Source: Podospora comata (lineage: Eukaryota > Ascomycota > Sordariomycetes > Sordariales > Podosporaceae). From it: a stretch of DNA of 64,000 nt. The stretch lies in the NCBI GenBank assembly GCA_017354895.1, contig CP071497.1:1798001-1862000 (forward strand). The letters run 5' to 3'. Positions 31,745 through 43,812 of the stretch are shown here, one piece after another. Position 1 is the first letter of the stretch. Each line of letters begins with the position of its first letter. Under the pieces are notes generated by a model, which saw only the letters and a list, made by a program, of their open reading frames with translations, had not been told where the DNA came from and did not search any database. The position numbers and the translations under genes are program-made.

Positions 31745-32467
31745 ATGGGTAGGCTTACTGGGCTTCTTCTTGCCTTGCTTTCGCCCCTGTGTGTTCTCGG
31801 CAGTCCCAAGACTGTCGCGGCCTGTGGGAGTACTGGCTTGTCGCTCTTTGCTGAGGCCAACTATGAGGGTCCCTGCCAGGCTTTCTCGCCTGAGACTCTC
31901 GACAACACACACCAGGCCAGCTGCGGTATGTTTTCTCTTTCATTGTTGCCTCTAGAGGCTCCACTATCTAACCATGATCATTACACGCCAATAGTGGACA
32001 TCAGCCCCTCTATACCAGTGAATTCCATCTACAAGGGCTCCTCCCTCAGCTGCTGCTTCTTATACGAGTAGGTCTTTTGCTCCACATCTACAGGCTCTCT
32101 TTCAATCTGTCCATAACTGACGACTGCAAACTACAGAAAACCCTGCCCGGACCCGTCGTCCCCGTTCTACCCTCAGCGTCCCAATCTTGTGTCTCAGCGA
32201 GTCTTTGTCCCCGGCATCTCGGATCTGTGTCGTTTCGGCTGGGGGGAAAACACCACCAAGTCCATCGTTTGTCCCGACAAACACACTTGCGAGTCCTTGA
32301 AAGATGACATGTCTACCACGAAACTCACTTTCTTCATTGAAAAGGAGATTGAAAATCCATTCACTGGGCGTGTAACTAAAAAGAAGAAGCCGCAGAAGAG
32401 GGAAGTCAGTTTGAGGGGGTACTGGTTGGATTTGCAACAGGTCAAAAGTCACAAACGGGCCATCTAA
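31745..32467 (+). CDS. Secreted beta/gamma-crystallin-like protein
   Basis: Exons 31745-31925, 31995-32067 and 32137-32467 (two 69-bp introns) give 194 residues. A signal peptide (RLTGLLLALLSPLCVLGS) is followed by a Greek-key-like unit: GLSLFAEANYEGPCQAF, a Cys-containing turn, then NSIYKGSSLSCCFLYE. The aromatic-x-x-x-x-G start and the SSL strand match the beta/gamma-crystallin pattern. A second, more divergent half follows (RVFVPGISDLCRFGWGE). The basic tail VTKKKKPQKREV is unusual for the family. Secreted fungal members of this fold have been linked to stress or antimicrobial roles, but nothing here fixes a function. Confidence 0.62.
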
Positions 32468-32584
32468 GTCCGAGATGTCAGGCCGAAAGCCGGGGGAAGA
32501 CTAAATGCGCAGCTAGCAAACTTGTTATCAGTCTATTCCCACCTTCCCACAGGCAGACAAGGGAACCAAATACAGAAAACAAAT

Positions 32585-34470
32585 TTACAAGCTCTTCCTA
32601 TCCTCCTTGATCAAATCCGCCGCCTTCTCCGCAACAGCATAAACCACACTCTGAATATTTCCCACCGGCTCCAGCGGGAACACGCTCGCGTCCACCACCC
32701 TAAGCCTCTTGGTCCCGTACACCCTCAACCTCGCATCCACCACACCGCCCTGCTCCCTTGGCTTCATGGCGCAGCTGCCAGACACATGAAACACGGAGAT
32801 CTGCCTCTTGCGGACAATTTCCTTTGCCTTTTCCAGATCCGTCGCCACAAGCCCCTCCGGCTGCCTCTTCCCCCCGTCCTTGAGCAGCTTGCCAAACGGC
32901 GTCGACTTGTCGACGAGCCGCTCGACAAACTCGACGCCACGGGCGAGGAGCTCCATGTCGAGGAGGTTGGAGTTGTACTTTGGGTCCCATACCGGGGCGG
33001 CGTGGATGTCGGGGCCGGAGATGTGCACGCTGCCGCGGGAGAAGGGGTGGTTGAGGATGGTCATGACGGTGATGTAGTTCTCGGGGAGGACCGGGAGGAT
33101 GTACTCGGCCATGGACTTGGGAACGTCGGGGATGGAGACCTGGGTGGGGAAGAGCAGGAACTGGAAGGTGGCCTCGTCGGGGGACTCGACGAGTTTTCTG
33201 ATGGCTTGCGCGTCCGGGGTGGTGAGGGTGTGCTCGTGGGAGGCGAGGAGCTCCTTCTTGGCCTCGGGGGAGACGATGCCGGAGCCGTCGACGAGGGGGG
33301 AGTAGGCTACGCTGATGGTGCTCTGGCCGAGAGGTCCCGCGCCGGAGGCTTGGTACATGCCTACCAGAGCGTTGAGAACGTTGGGATCACGGAGGACATC
33401 CCCTGACGGGGTCGTATCGGCGACCTCGAAGCTCTGGCATACAATGGGGTGGTCTTGCACGTTCTCGCCCACGCTGGGGTTCTCAACAATGACGGGAATG
33501 TTGTGCTTCTCGAGGATGTCCTTGCTTCCAATACCGGAAAGCTCCAGAATCTGGGGTGACTGCAGGGTACCAGCCGACAGGATGACTTCGAGGTTGGCAG
33601 ATATCTGCTTCTTCTCACCATCCTTGGTCAAAATCTCAACACCAGTGGCAACAGGCTCATCTCCCGTGGTGTCAAAGACAATCTTTTCCACCAAAGTCTC
33701 GGTGAGAACCACCAAGTTGGATCGCTTCGCAACCTCTGGGTTGTAATAGCCTGTTGCTGCGAAACTTCTGGTGTGTGTTACTGGATCAATGCTGGCCTGG
33801 TTCTGGAAGGCACCCAATGCCCTTCCATCACGAGGATCCGTGGTGACCTCCAGGCCTTGTCCAGCAAAGGTCTTCAGCCAAGCTTGGTTGGTTACATTGT
33901 AACCTTCACTGAAAGTGACGTGGATGGGCCCGTCACCTTTGGCGAGGTCCTCATTGTGATAGGTTAACCCGCAGAGGTCCTTGGATGACTGGGGAGGAGT
34001 GTGGACGGTTGCAAACTTGCGCAGGTAGGGAGCAAGAGAGTCAAAGTCCCAGCCCTCGTTGCCCAGGACCGCCCAGGCGTCAATGTTGCCCTTGGAAGGA
34101 TACAACAGCATGAGGAAGTTGAGGGCCGAGCTGCCACCAAGCATCTTCCCGCGAGCTTGGTTGATGACCCGGTTGTTCAGGGTAGGCTACGAAACATGAT
34201 CAGCAAAAGGCCCTCCTGGTCAAGAGAGCGAGTGGCACGACCTACCTGAGGTGTTGATGTGAAGTTCCAGTCGTATTCATCCTTGCCGTATAAGCCGGCA
34301 ACGAGACCCGGGCAAAGAACCAGGGGGTCACTGCTACGGTCTGCACCGGCCTCGATGACAAGAACACGGACATCGCTGTCTTCGGAGAGCCGGTTGGCGA
34401 TGACGAGGCCGGCAGTGCCGCCGCCAACGACGACATAGTCGAACGGCTTCTCAAGGTCAACAGCAGCCAT
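32585..34470 (-). CDS. GMC-family FAD oxidoreductase
   Basis: Exons 34470-34246 and 34186-32585 (59-bp intron) give 608 residues. The N-terminal FAD motif VVVGGGTAGLVIANRLSED starts at about residue 13, and ARGKMLGGSSALNF is the GMC signature 1. GTLQSPQILELSGIG is signature 2. The active-site histidine sits in FHVSGSCAMKP, and the C-terminal core ends GNIQSVVYAVAEKAADLI. Family members oxidise alcohols (aryl-alcohol oxidase, choline and glucose dehydrogenases). There is no signal peptide, unlike secreted aryl-alcohol oxidases, so an intracellular dehydrogenase role is likely. The substrate cannot be read from sequence. Confidence 0.9.
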
Positions 34471-36357
34471 GATGTGTGATAGGAGGTTTGCTGATGGTGG
34501 GTTGTACTGAAAAATCTGGGCGCTCTCGGCAAGATGCGGGCTGGATGTCGCTGAAGATGCAGAAGAAGGGGGCACCCAAAGCTGGACAGATATGGAAACA
34601 GAAAGGGGGGGCTCGCCAATTGTATGCACAAGGCAAGAGATCTCGGCTTCGCAAAGCGGATATCACCAGGCTCGCAACACGCAGCAGAGAGGAGTCCGGA
34701 GAAGTCGGCATGAAGATCAGCCTCGTTTCAACCGAGTATGTCGCGAACGTGGTCCTTTTGTTTGCTTCAGTTCCCCTCTCGAGCCAGTCCCCCAGCCCCT
34801 ACTGGGCCATGCCAATGGTTTACCACCGCCGACCCCCAACATGGTCTAAGAGTGTGTTTATTCAGGGGCCGCCCCTCCACACCTCGGTGTCGTGAGCCCC
34901 AGAAATGTGGGCGTTCTGCAGGTGTTCTGCGTGTTCTGCAGGTCGGTGGCTGCAGTTGGGGACGTTCTGGCTCGACAATGACACCCGCAAGCACGCCAAG
35001 TTGGTTGAAAAAAGACTGGGGTTGCACTGGGGTCATGAAGAAGCGAGAGATATCCTTAGAGGTGGGCAGACTCGAGGTGGTATGGAGCGGCAAAAAGGGG
35101 CGCAGGTCTGCACCAGGTAATTGGGGCCAGGGTTAAGGGCGGGGTATCGGCTATTGTTTGAATGGCACGATGGACTCGTCCAGCTCTCGCGCTATCGACG
35201 CAGCAAGACGGGAGTCAATGGGAGACTTTGAATTCACCATGCCTGGAGGTGGTTTTGGGGCACGGAAAGTGGGGGTTAAACAGGAAGTGATTGCCCGGGG
35301 AAGCCATCCGGAAGAGGAGATATTGACGAAGACCTCAAAAAAACGACGTCTCGAACCCCACACAGCTCAAACAAGCTAGCCCATGTATCCTTGCAGAACA
35401 AGGTCTTTCTTGGATTTCGTCCGCTTCTTCGTCCTTGCTGTCGTCTGCTGTCAAAGACTTGCCAAGGTCCCTTGTGCTCGGACACGCCGTTGATGGCTTC
35501 CGCAGTGGAACTTGAACGCGCCGTCCCTAGTAGTGCAACGGTTTTGTCTTACCGCAGCGGCCATCAAAATTTATATTTTCTGTGTTGGAAGCCGGATGAG
35601 AGGACCTCTTCGTGGTCCAGAGATTTGACCAGGCATTACTATTCCTTTGAGCCAGTTGTGCCAGGCTGGAGCCAAGCACACAATATTTATTTCTCAGTTC
35701 CACCCTGCCCTGACAGCACCATCACATCACTCACATAAGCTTGCATAGACCCAAAATCATCAGGTACAACCGAGGCTGGGCACCAGAGCTTTCAGAAAGC
35801 AGGCCACATCTTAATCCAAAAACCCCAAAAGACTTCGCTTATTGCTTGAACAGTCTCGTTTCTCCAAGAGGAACCCAGACGGCACATGCATGGCACAGCA
35901 TCACTTACACCCCCCGGTCGAATAGGTGTGCTTCCTCTCATGGGCAATGTAACGCCCTTCTGCAGTTTATTATTTTTCTTTTCTTTCTTGAAGATGTGAC
36001 TGCTACCCACACGAGGCACGACGTACTTATCCTGCTGCTCATCTTTTCTTTCTCGGGTTCTGACAACTACCTGGGTTGCTTGCCGGCCATGCCCCGGATG
36101 CCATATTGACGATCTTTACCTTTTAACTTTAACAATCCATCCCCTGTTGCTTACACTGCTCCCGAGCAAGTGGTGGGCATTAGCAACCGCTCCACAGTGA
36201 TCTGAGCATTGCCCAGTTTCTATCTTTTCTCTCTCCTTTCAAGGACAACTTCCTTGCTCAGACTCGGGATAACTGCCGTGGCCTTTTCTCACTAAAAGGA
36301 AGGGGATCACTCCCTTTGGCCTCCCTCCCATCCATCTTGTCAGATCAACATTTCAAG
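34471..36357. other. 1.9 kb divergent intergenic region, no gene seen
   Basis: It lies between the starts of the GMC oxidoreductase and PTH11-like genes. Only short overlapping frames occur. The last 300 bases are pyrimidine-rich, as in fungal 5' leaders. Confidence 0.5.
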
Positions 36358-37624
36358 ATGTTCGAATACGTCGAGTTTCCGATCCTCCCGATCGTCAAAA
36401 CCCATCTCATTATCAACTGTGTACTAGCCGTCATAACTTTGGTGATCATTGGGCTGAGACTCTTTGCTCGCTTCCTGACGGGAGCTGGCCTGTGGTGGGA
36501 TGACTACCTCATTCTGTTTGCCGTCCCTCAGGGCATGGCCATGGTAGTGATTCAGGGCCTTTGTAAGTCGAATGACTCTCCCCTCGCTCTCGAGACACAG
36601 ATGTACTGATATTTACCTTCTTTCAGGGGCACCGATGGGTGTAGGATATCCAATGGCCGAGACCGCTCCAAATATCGAACACATCCTGAAGATGCTCGTC
36701 TCATACGAACTGATCTACGCGACATCCATCAGCACCATCAAGCTCAGCGTCCTCATCTTTTACCTCCGTGTCTTCGTCAACAAAACGATGCGCATGGCCA
36801 CCAAGGGCGTCATCATCTTTGTCTGTCTCTGGTCTGTTGGGAATATACTGCAGGTGTTTCTGATTTGTCGTCCTTTTGCCGCCATCTACACCGTCGCCCT
36901 GATGCCAACAGCGCAATGCGGTGACCAAGTCGGGTCTTTTATTGCCATTGGCGCGTTCAACATCATCACCGACGTGTTGATCCTGACGCTCCCGATTCCA
37001 ACGGTGTGGACTCTGAAGACCTCCAAGGGCAAGAAGATCGCCCTGACAGCCGTCTTCTTGGTTGGTTTACTGTACGTGATTCCCTCGCCTTCTCCTTTCC
37101 GTTCACACGTCTAACAAGCCTCTCCCCCTTCCAGCGTCAGCGTGGTCGCCATGATCCGCATCGTAACCCTCACCCAGCTCGACCTCGTCAACCTGACCGA
37201 ATCCATGGTATGGGCCGACTTCTGGTCCGCGACCGAGCCCAACCTCGGCATCTTCTGCGTCAGCCTCCCCATGCTCGGCACCCTCTGGACCCGCTATTTT
37301 TCTCGCAAGAGCCCCTCCAAGCTCGACCCGTATCACTCCTCTGAGAACGGCACCAACGGCACCAACGGGTTCAGCAAGCTGAAGAACAGCTCCAACCCCG
37401 GCACCGACACGATCGTGATGGAGGATTTGTACGCACCGAACAAGGAGGTGTATCACAAGACGGACGTTGCTGTTGCCACGCCGGATGGGGATAGGGCGGG
37501 GACGCCGCTGAGGGCGAATAGCTCCGAGGAGGCGCTCACGATGCAAGTGGGGGATCATCGGAACTATCATAGGCAGCCAGAGGGGATTAGGGTGCAGACG
37601 AAGTGGACTATTTCGGTTGATTAG
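36358..37624 (+). CDS. PTH11/rhodopsin-domain integral membrane protein
   Basis: Exons 36358-36562, 36627-37071 and 37135-37624 give 379 residues. About seven hydrophobic helices are visible: LIINCVLAVITLVIIGLRLF first, then YLILFAVPQGMAMVV, and later helices through GIFCVSLPMLGTLW. The GLWWDDYLIL motif after helix 2 is typical of the fungal rhodopsin-like domain (SAT4/PTH11 group, formerly DUF-type integral membrane proteins). The C-terminal 110 residues are hydrophilic and cytosolic. There is no CFEM domain at the N-terminus. Such proteins are orphan receptors or membrane sensors, with no ligand predicted. The ATG at 36358 (CAAGATGT) replaces a TTG-led extension. Confidence 0.85.
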
Positions 37625-38878
37625 AATGGTGTACACCAGCTTTTTTACCTGCCTACATACATCTACGGGCACAGTTTCTTGTTTGTTGGCTTACGGCTTT
37701 CATTAGATACGGATTATTGGATTGGAGTGCAAGTTCTTCATATACATCACCATATTTGGATACTCATACTTTTCTTTTTGCGTTTTGGGAGGGGGGGTCA
37801 CGAATATATGAGTGAGATGGGAAAAACAAGGCTCGGGAAAAAGCAAAATCAGTTAGATACGGCTACCTACGGATACCTACTACTAGAGAAATCAATCACA
37901 TTAAAGACAACAAACACTCAGCTATTCAGCGTCTGCTTTCACGGAGCAAATCATCGCTTGTTGTCCAATAGGCTTCATGCTTCATTGGGACGTTTTAAAG
38001 CATAGCTAGTGGACAAGTTAGCTGTAGTATGATGAGGCGTAGCAGGATGAGGCTCAGCGGCACAGAGAACGCAGAGATAAGCGGACGGAATCCCAGAGGA
38101 TGGCACAGACTCTGCCGCACGCCGCAAGATGCAACGGTCGACGGGGTTGGCTCCACGCCGCTGGGGCACATACACACATCGCCGCATCGTCGGGACGAGG
38201 GACCCGATTGAGAGGTTTTGCTGGTGGCGTTTGCTTGGTATTCGGATTTGTGCGAGACTGATCCTTCGAGGCGGGCAAACAGTGGACTGGCCGTATTAGG
38301 TCAATGGTGGATCTTGAATTCTGGTTGGTAGAGATGTGAAGAGGACACTTTTGGGAAGCCCCCTTTTTTTTATACCCCTATTCTCCCCCTGATGTGGCAA
38401 CACATAGATACCTTACTGAGTCAGCAAGCGACTAGCTAACGACTATGCGTAGTTGGCACAACGGCAGGCGTGTTTGATAGAAACCATAGATTTTGAATTG
38501 TACAAAAAATCTAGAGAAGTAAATTGTGTACATATGTCTGGCCATACACGTGCAGAAACGTGCAATATTCACCAGCTTCTGTAGTCCAAAGTCTGAACTA
38601 CAAAACGGAGACAGTGGCAGTGGCACAGACCGTCTAGTAACGTCCATAGTTTCTTGTAGATATTTATAAGCAGTCTAGAACCGATGGCTAGCGGGTATGT
38701 GACACCAATGTTCAAGCTAACGATTCAAAAGAGGAAAGACGAGAATCAAACCCAAGCCAACGTAGGCAAGCATGTGAACAAACAATAGCAATCAATAAAT
38801 CCGGATGGCTGGTATACGAAAACGAAAATCGAACCGTTATCATTTCCATCATGATCTCGCCAGCTGCTCGCATACACT
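37625..38878. other. Convergent intergenic region, no gene seen
   Basis: A 1.25 kb gap between two 3' ends. It has T-rich tracts (for example near 38367) but no credible gene. Confidence 0.5.
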
Positions 38879-40123
38879 TCATATCTTGGTCCCCGGCCTC
38901 GCCAACGCTCTCTGCTGCCGTATCGCCGAACTGCTGATCTTCGCCGAGAAATTCTCTTCTGTTTTGGTCCCCTCTTTCTCCTCCAACACATCCTCCGCAT
39001 CCAGCACATCCACCTCAAACACCTCCAACGTCTTCCACCCCTGTTCAGCCCTCTTATCATTCACTGCCTGGCCTCCTGACCTCGTCTCCCCAGACACAAC
39101 CAACGCATCAACATTCTCCACCGTGATCGTCGGCCCAAAAGGATCTTGAATCCTGACACAGTGAACAAGAATCGTCCCATCCCTAAACCAAGCCTTGACA
39201 TCGCCGTCCCTTTCCTCAACTCGTCGCGGCTGCTGAGTGTCTTTCCATCCTCTTTCCGAGAGCTCGAGAATCCGGGACAGAAACAAAATCACATTCCTCG
39301 CTCTGGTTTCCCAAGACTGGACGAACTCGGCATACTTTTTGTTTTTCAAAAGCTCATCGCCTGTGATGCCGATGATGTAGGTGCAAGGTTGCATATTGGC
39401 GTCGTCTTTTCTTGGGACTTTCAACAACAGCGCAGCGGCGGTGAGGAGAAGCTTGTGACCTGGGTGTAGATAGTCAAAGGTTCCACCGAGGCAGACGACA
39501 GGGACCCCCGGCGTCCGAGCGGGTGTTGGGCGTGGTATGTTTCCTTGGGGGGCAACATTCATAGTGATGCCCCCTTCGACAGGAATCAACTGCTCCTGCA
39601 GCAATGTTTGCCTCCCTTCAGCGAGCTTGAGATAGGTCTGATAAAACTGAAGCCCAACCTCGCTTCGGACGTGGAAGATGTAGTTCCATGGGTGATAGGC
39701 CGAGGCAAAGGTTGCGAGGTCAATCACGGTGGTGTTGTTGGTCTCAATGGCAGGGCGGAAGTCTTCAGTGAAGCGCTTGTTGCGGTTGTGGTCAATCAAA
39801 ACGACTGTGGCATCGACTGAGTTTGGCCCGCCGTCAATTTCGGTGCCGATGCCAAGCTGAGCAGAGACGACGGAGATAATGGTGTAGATGCCGGCTACCA
39901 AAGCCTGGGCTTCGGTCCATGACAGGGTCTTGGACCGCAAAAACTGGCCGTGCAATATTGGGCATTCGACAGCTACGGTGAGTTTAGAGGCGCCATTTGG
40001 TCGCTTTAGCCTTGAGAGTGCAGCAGTGATGGATGGTCGATATGCCGTGTTTAACAACGAGCGACTTGAGGGGTCGGGAGGAAATGGAAGCAATAGCAAC
40101 GAGGGTAGTTCATCTCGAGGCAT
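38879..40123 (-). CDS. Phosphopantetheine adenylyltransferase (Cab4-like)
   Basis: A single exon of 414 residues. The nucleotidyltransferase core begins GGTFDYLHPGH at residues 213-223 (the T/HxGH signature) and ends SAKISSSAIR, the ISSTxxR-like motif that binds ATP phosphates. The enzyme transfers AMP from ATP to 4'-phosphopantetheine, the fourth step of CoA synthesis. The N-terminal 200 residues are an additional fungal domain of unknown role with Pro-rich ends. Upstream (minus direction) lies a divergent promoter shared with the WD40 gene. This is an essential housekeeping enzyme in relatives. Confidence 0.9.
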   Translation of the reverse strand: MPRDELPSLLLLPFPPDPSSRSLLNTAYRPSITAALSRLKRPNGASKLTVAVECPILHGQFLRSKTLSWTEAQALVAGIYTIISVVSAQLGIGTEIDGGPNSVDATVVLIDHNRNKRFTEDFRPAIETNNTTVIDLATFASAYHPWNYIFHVRSEVGLQFYQTYLKLAEGRQTLLQEQLIPVEGGITMNVAPQGNIPRPTPARTPGVPVVCLGGTFDYLHPGHKLLLTAAALLLKVPRKDDANMQPCTYIIGITGDELLKNKKYAEFVQSWETRARNVILFLSRILELSERGWKDTQQPRRVEERDGDVKAWFRDGTILVHCVRIQDPFGPTITVENVDALVVSGETRSGGQAVNDKRAEQGWKTLEVFEVDVLDAEDVLEEKEGTKTEENFSAKISSSAIRQQRALARPGTKI

Positions 40124-41151
40124 GGTGAATAGCTATGACTGGTTGTGTGGAAATTGGTGATAGATTCAAGATAAGTCTGGTGGCAGATGTTGAGAGTATA
40201 ATACAGGTGACGGGACGTTGTTTTAGCGGGACGTTGAGATGGGCCACTGATGCATAATGATAACCGTGGTTCGTCCTCAGCGCTGCAGATACCCGCTCGG
40301 CTGGTCTGGTTGGGTAAGGTAACAGGTAGCGGGAACACGTGAGGTCTGCAGTTGTTCTCCCGCCGGGTTTGTTTCTCCAACTCCCTCTGCTCTGACGATT
40401 GAAGCTTCCGCTGTTGCTGTGAGGGGCCTGAAAGGAAGCTACCTATAATCCAGCTTGTTGTTAGCGGAGCAGCCGGTCCACCAACCTCCAAAAAGGCCGC
40501 GGGGCTACCCCTGGGTAGAAGCAACGGTTCAGGCAGGAGATGCACATCACCCCAGAAGCTATCCACTGTGTATGTGTCTCGCTGTGTGGCTTTGATATTG
40601 ACCACCATTCAGGTACCCGTAGGTCGTTAGATTTGAGTCAACAAGTGACGCCCTAGATCAATCCAACGTGTCAGAGGCCAGCCGCAGACACCTGGTCAGT
40701 GCTCAGTAGGCGGCTGGCGATTCGCGACTTGGCGGCTAAGGTAGTAGCCCCTCGGCGGCTGGATTGGGTGCACGATTGCTGCCAAACCGAAACATCACAT
40801 TTGATCGCCCGGTTTGGGAAATCCCCTCTTCAGCATAGCACAAGTCCTGCGATCTTCTACCGCAAGCCAATTCTGGGCTCTTGGGCCCAAACAGCCACAT
40901 CTCGCGCTGAAGACGCGACACTGACACCGGTCCTGCATTCCGGTCGCAAGACGGAGCCACGGTGGGCGGACATCGCATCGCTCTGGCGCATCTCGAACTA
41001 CGAACCACCCCGCTCCCCCCCCAAACAAGTACTCCAATCATCCCCCGCCTCCCGCCGCTGCTTGATTCGAGTCGACCCTCCGATCAACCAAGCTCGGACC
41101 CGGCACCGAACCTCCTGTGCTGCGCGCTGAATTTTGAGAGTGTCCGAGACC
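40124..41151. promoter_or_regulatory. Divergent promoter region, PPAT and WD40 genes
   Basis: A 1.03 kb gap between two divergent housekeeping genes. Reading frames inside do not resemble proteins. No clear TATA box is seen. Confidence 0.45.
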
Positions 41152-43176
41152 ATGAACCAACAGCAGCAATACCAGCAACCGTCGCGACGGACAGACGCCT
41201 ACTCGTCGCAACACGACGAACTCCACCTGCCCTCGTCATCCAGCATGGCCCACCAAGGCCAACATCCCCTTCAACAGCAGCAGCAGCAGCTTCCCACCCG
41301 CCAATATTCCTCTGGGCCCGGCGTTCCTCCCCATATCAAGCTCGAGCAGTCCCCAAATCCTCAGCAGCATCACCACCAAAGCGCCGGTGTAGTGCCCAAC
41401 GTGCTACAGCCGGGCGGGCTGCAAACCAGACCTCCTGTCATCTCGTCAAATACCGCTCCGGTCCTGCCTACCATGCAGCAACAGCAGCCACCAGACTATC
41501 AGCCTCATCAAACACCAACAAAATCCAACTCGATGAACCTGTCGCATAATTACCCGCGATCCAGCCCCGCCGCTCCCTACGAGGGCGGGTCCGGCTACTC
41601 TGCCTACGCTCCCAACACTCCTGGCGGTGCCGGGAGCTCTTCGCAGTACATGTCGCCAACCGATTCAAAATACAGCCAGACCTCGGGCTCCCAGCGCATC
41701 CCCTCCAATGCGCCCCTTGGTCTCGCTGACATACGGCCCCGCGCTGACTCGAGTCTTTCCGATGGCATCCCCGGGACCACCTCCTACGAGCATGCAAACA
41801 CTCAGTCACGTACCAGCAACTACATGGCCCCATGGGCTCTCTATGCGTTCGACTGGTGCAAATGGGCTCCCCAGGGAAACAGTGCTGGGAAAGTAGCTAT
41901 TGGGAGTTATTTGGAAGATGGGCACAACTACGTAAGTACATGCGAGCGATATGTCGCTACTTGGAAATGTCTTCTCTAACTGGTTCACTTCCGGTGATAG
42001 ATTCAAATTCTCGACGCTCAAGTGTCTCCCACACCGTCTGACGTCTACTCGCCCGCCGGGTCGAGGTATACAATGGACTTTACTAGGATCGCCGAAGCGA
42101 CTCACTCCTATCCCGTCACACGTCTCCTGTGGGAGCCTCCATCGTCACAAAAACAGTCAACCGATCTTTTGGCCACATCCGGCGACCACCTCCGCCTTTG
42201 GTCTCTTCCTTCCGATCCTCAAGTTCAGACTCCTGGCTCCTCGATAACGTCAAGAAACGGCCGTGACATGCCGATTACGAAACTCACCCCATTGGCTTTG
42301 CTCTCCAATTCCAAGACACCTGACCACACAGCACCCCTGACCTCGCTCGACTGGAACACCGTGACCCCCAGCTTAATTATCACGTCCAGCATCGACACTA
42401 CCTGCACCATCTGGGATATTCCATCCCTCACGGCCAAAACTCAGTTAATCGCCCACGACAAGGAAGTCTACGACGTCCGTTTTTGCGCCAACAGTGTGGA
42501 CGTCTTTGTAAGCTGTGGTCAGGACGGCAGCGTGAGAATGTTTGATCTGAGGAGTCTGGAGCACAGTACCATTATTTACGAGCCAACCGGAAAGGAAGAA
42601 AGAGGTATACCTTTCCCCCATTTCCTTAATTTTTACCCGTAAACTAATATATTTGTTCTAGACGCCAACGGAGGTCGCATCTCCCCCACACTTGCCCAGC
42701 AAACAATGTCCCACCCTCCTCCCCTCCTCCGACTGGCCACCTCCCCCCACGACCAGCACCTCCTCGCCACCTTTGCCCAAGACAGCAACGTAATACGCAT
42801 CCTCGACGTGCGCCAGCCAGGCCAGGCCCTCCTCGAGCTCCGCGGCCACGGCGGCGCGCTCAACTGCGTCGAGTGGTCCCCTCTGAGGAGAGGAACCTTG
42901 GCCTCGGGAGGTGACGACTGCCAGGTGTTGATCTGGGACCTGCTGAACAACAACAACACGTCCAACGCGGCCACAATCTCCACCAACGGGACTGCCCCGC
43001 CAACGGGCGCTCAGGCTGCTGCAAGCACTGATAATGTCAGGAGTCCGGTTGCTGCTTGGCAGTGCGAGTACGAGGTGGGCAATCTGGGGTGGGTGCCGCA
43101 CTTGGCTGGGGGGGAGTATGGGGATTGGTTGGGTGTCAGCGCCGGGAGGGGGGTTTGGGGTGTGAAGTTGGGATGA
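41152..43176 (+). CDS. WD40 protein, DCAF7/AN11-like, with polyQ N-terminus
   Basis: Exons 41152-41931, 42001-42604 and 42662-43176 give 632 residues. The first about 225 residues are disordered and rich in Gln, Pro and Ser, with Q runs near residues 3-7 and 44-49. A WD40 propeller follows. Blades are visible at ATSGDHLRLWSL, SIDTTCTIWDI, SCGQDGSVRMFDL and ASGGDDCQVLIWDL, and the AIGSYLEDGHNY opening matches the DCAF7/HAN11/AN11/TTG1 family. Animal relatives scaffold kinases (DYRK/HIPK) and E3 ligases; plant ones scaffold MYB/bHLH factors. In fungi the partners are unclear. Vertebrate DCAF7 lacks this N-terminal extension. Confidence 0.88.
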
Positions 43177-43812
43177 AAGGGAAACGATAGCGACAAGAAG
43201 AGAAGAGGTTGAAGGATTATGATACCGTATGAACAACGTGAATGAAATTGGATGTTGGAAGGAGGGGGGGGAATGAAGGAATGTTTGATAACTAGTTGGG
43301 GAGGTTTCTGACGTTGGGAGGCTAAAATGAGAGGAGGTTTGTTTGTGATGCACGAAGAGAGGAGACAAAGGCAGAGAGGGACAGGAGAAGAGGCATCAAA
43401 AGGGACAGGAAAGCAAGCATTACATACCTGATATCTATAGACGGAATGAGCCTGTGTACTGCTTTGTTTTAACCCTTGAGACCGTAGATTATGGAATAGG
43501 TACATGCTGCAGCATGTCTTTACGCCCATGTCGATACAAGGCTTCACACTCAAAAACAAAGACATAATATGATCCAGCATCTGACTTTTTGGTCTTCTCT
43601 AAGGTCGCTACCCCCAAAAAAGAGCAAGATTTGACTTTTGTTGGTTTTGTTGCGCATATTAGCAAGATGCAACACACGCTATAAAACTTTCTGAAAAAGA
43701 CACTCCTTTCGTTACTCATTACATTGTTCGTAGCATTTGATGAGAGGTTATGGTTTTTGTTTTCAAGATGACCACCAACTATTTTATCTCAACATATCAC
43801 ATGACAAGACGC
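43177..43812. other. Convergent 3' region, no gene seen
   Basis: 3' flanks of the WD40 and eEF1B genes, with G-rich and T-rich tracts. No gene is recognised. Confidence 0.5.

Noticed and set aside
34177-34245. Read-through of the first GMC exon past 34246
   Set aside because: A GT-AG intron at 34187-34245 restores the GMC signature, while read-through gives unrelated residues.
40051-40608. 185-codon minus frame overlapping the PPAT start
   Set aside because: It overlaps the true gene in a different frame and shows no conserved sequence.
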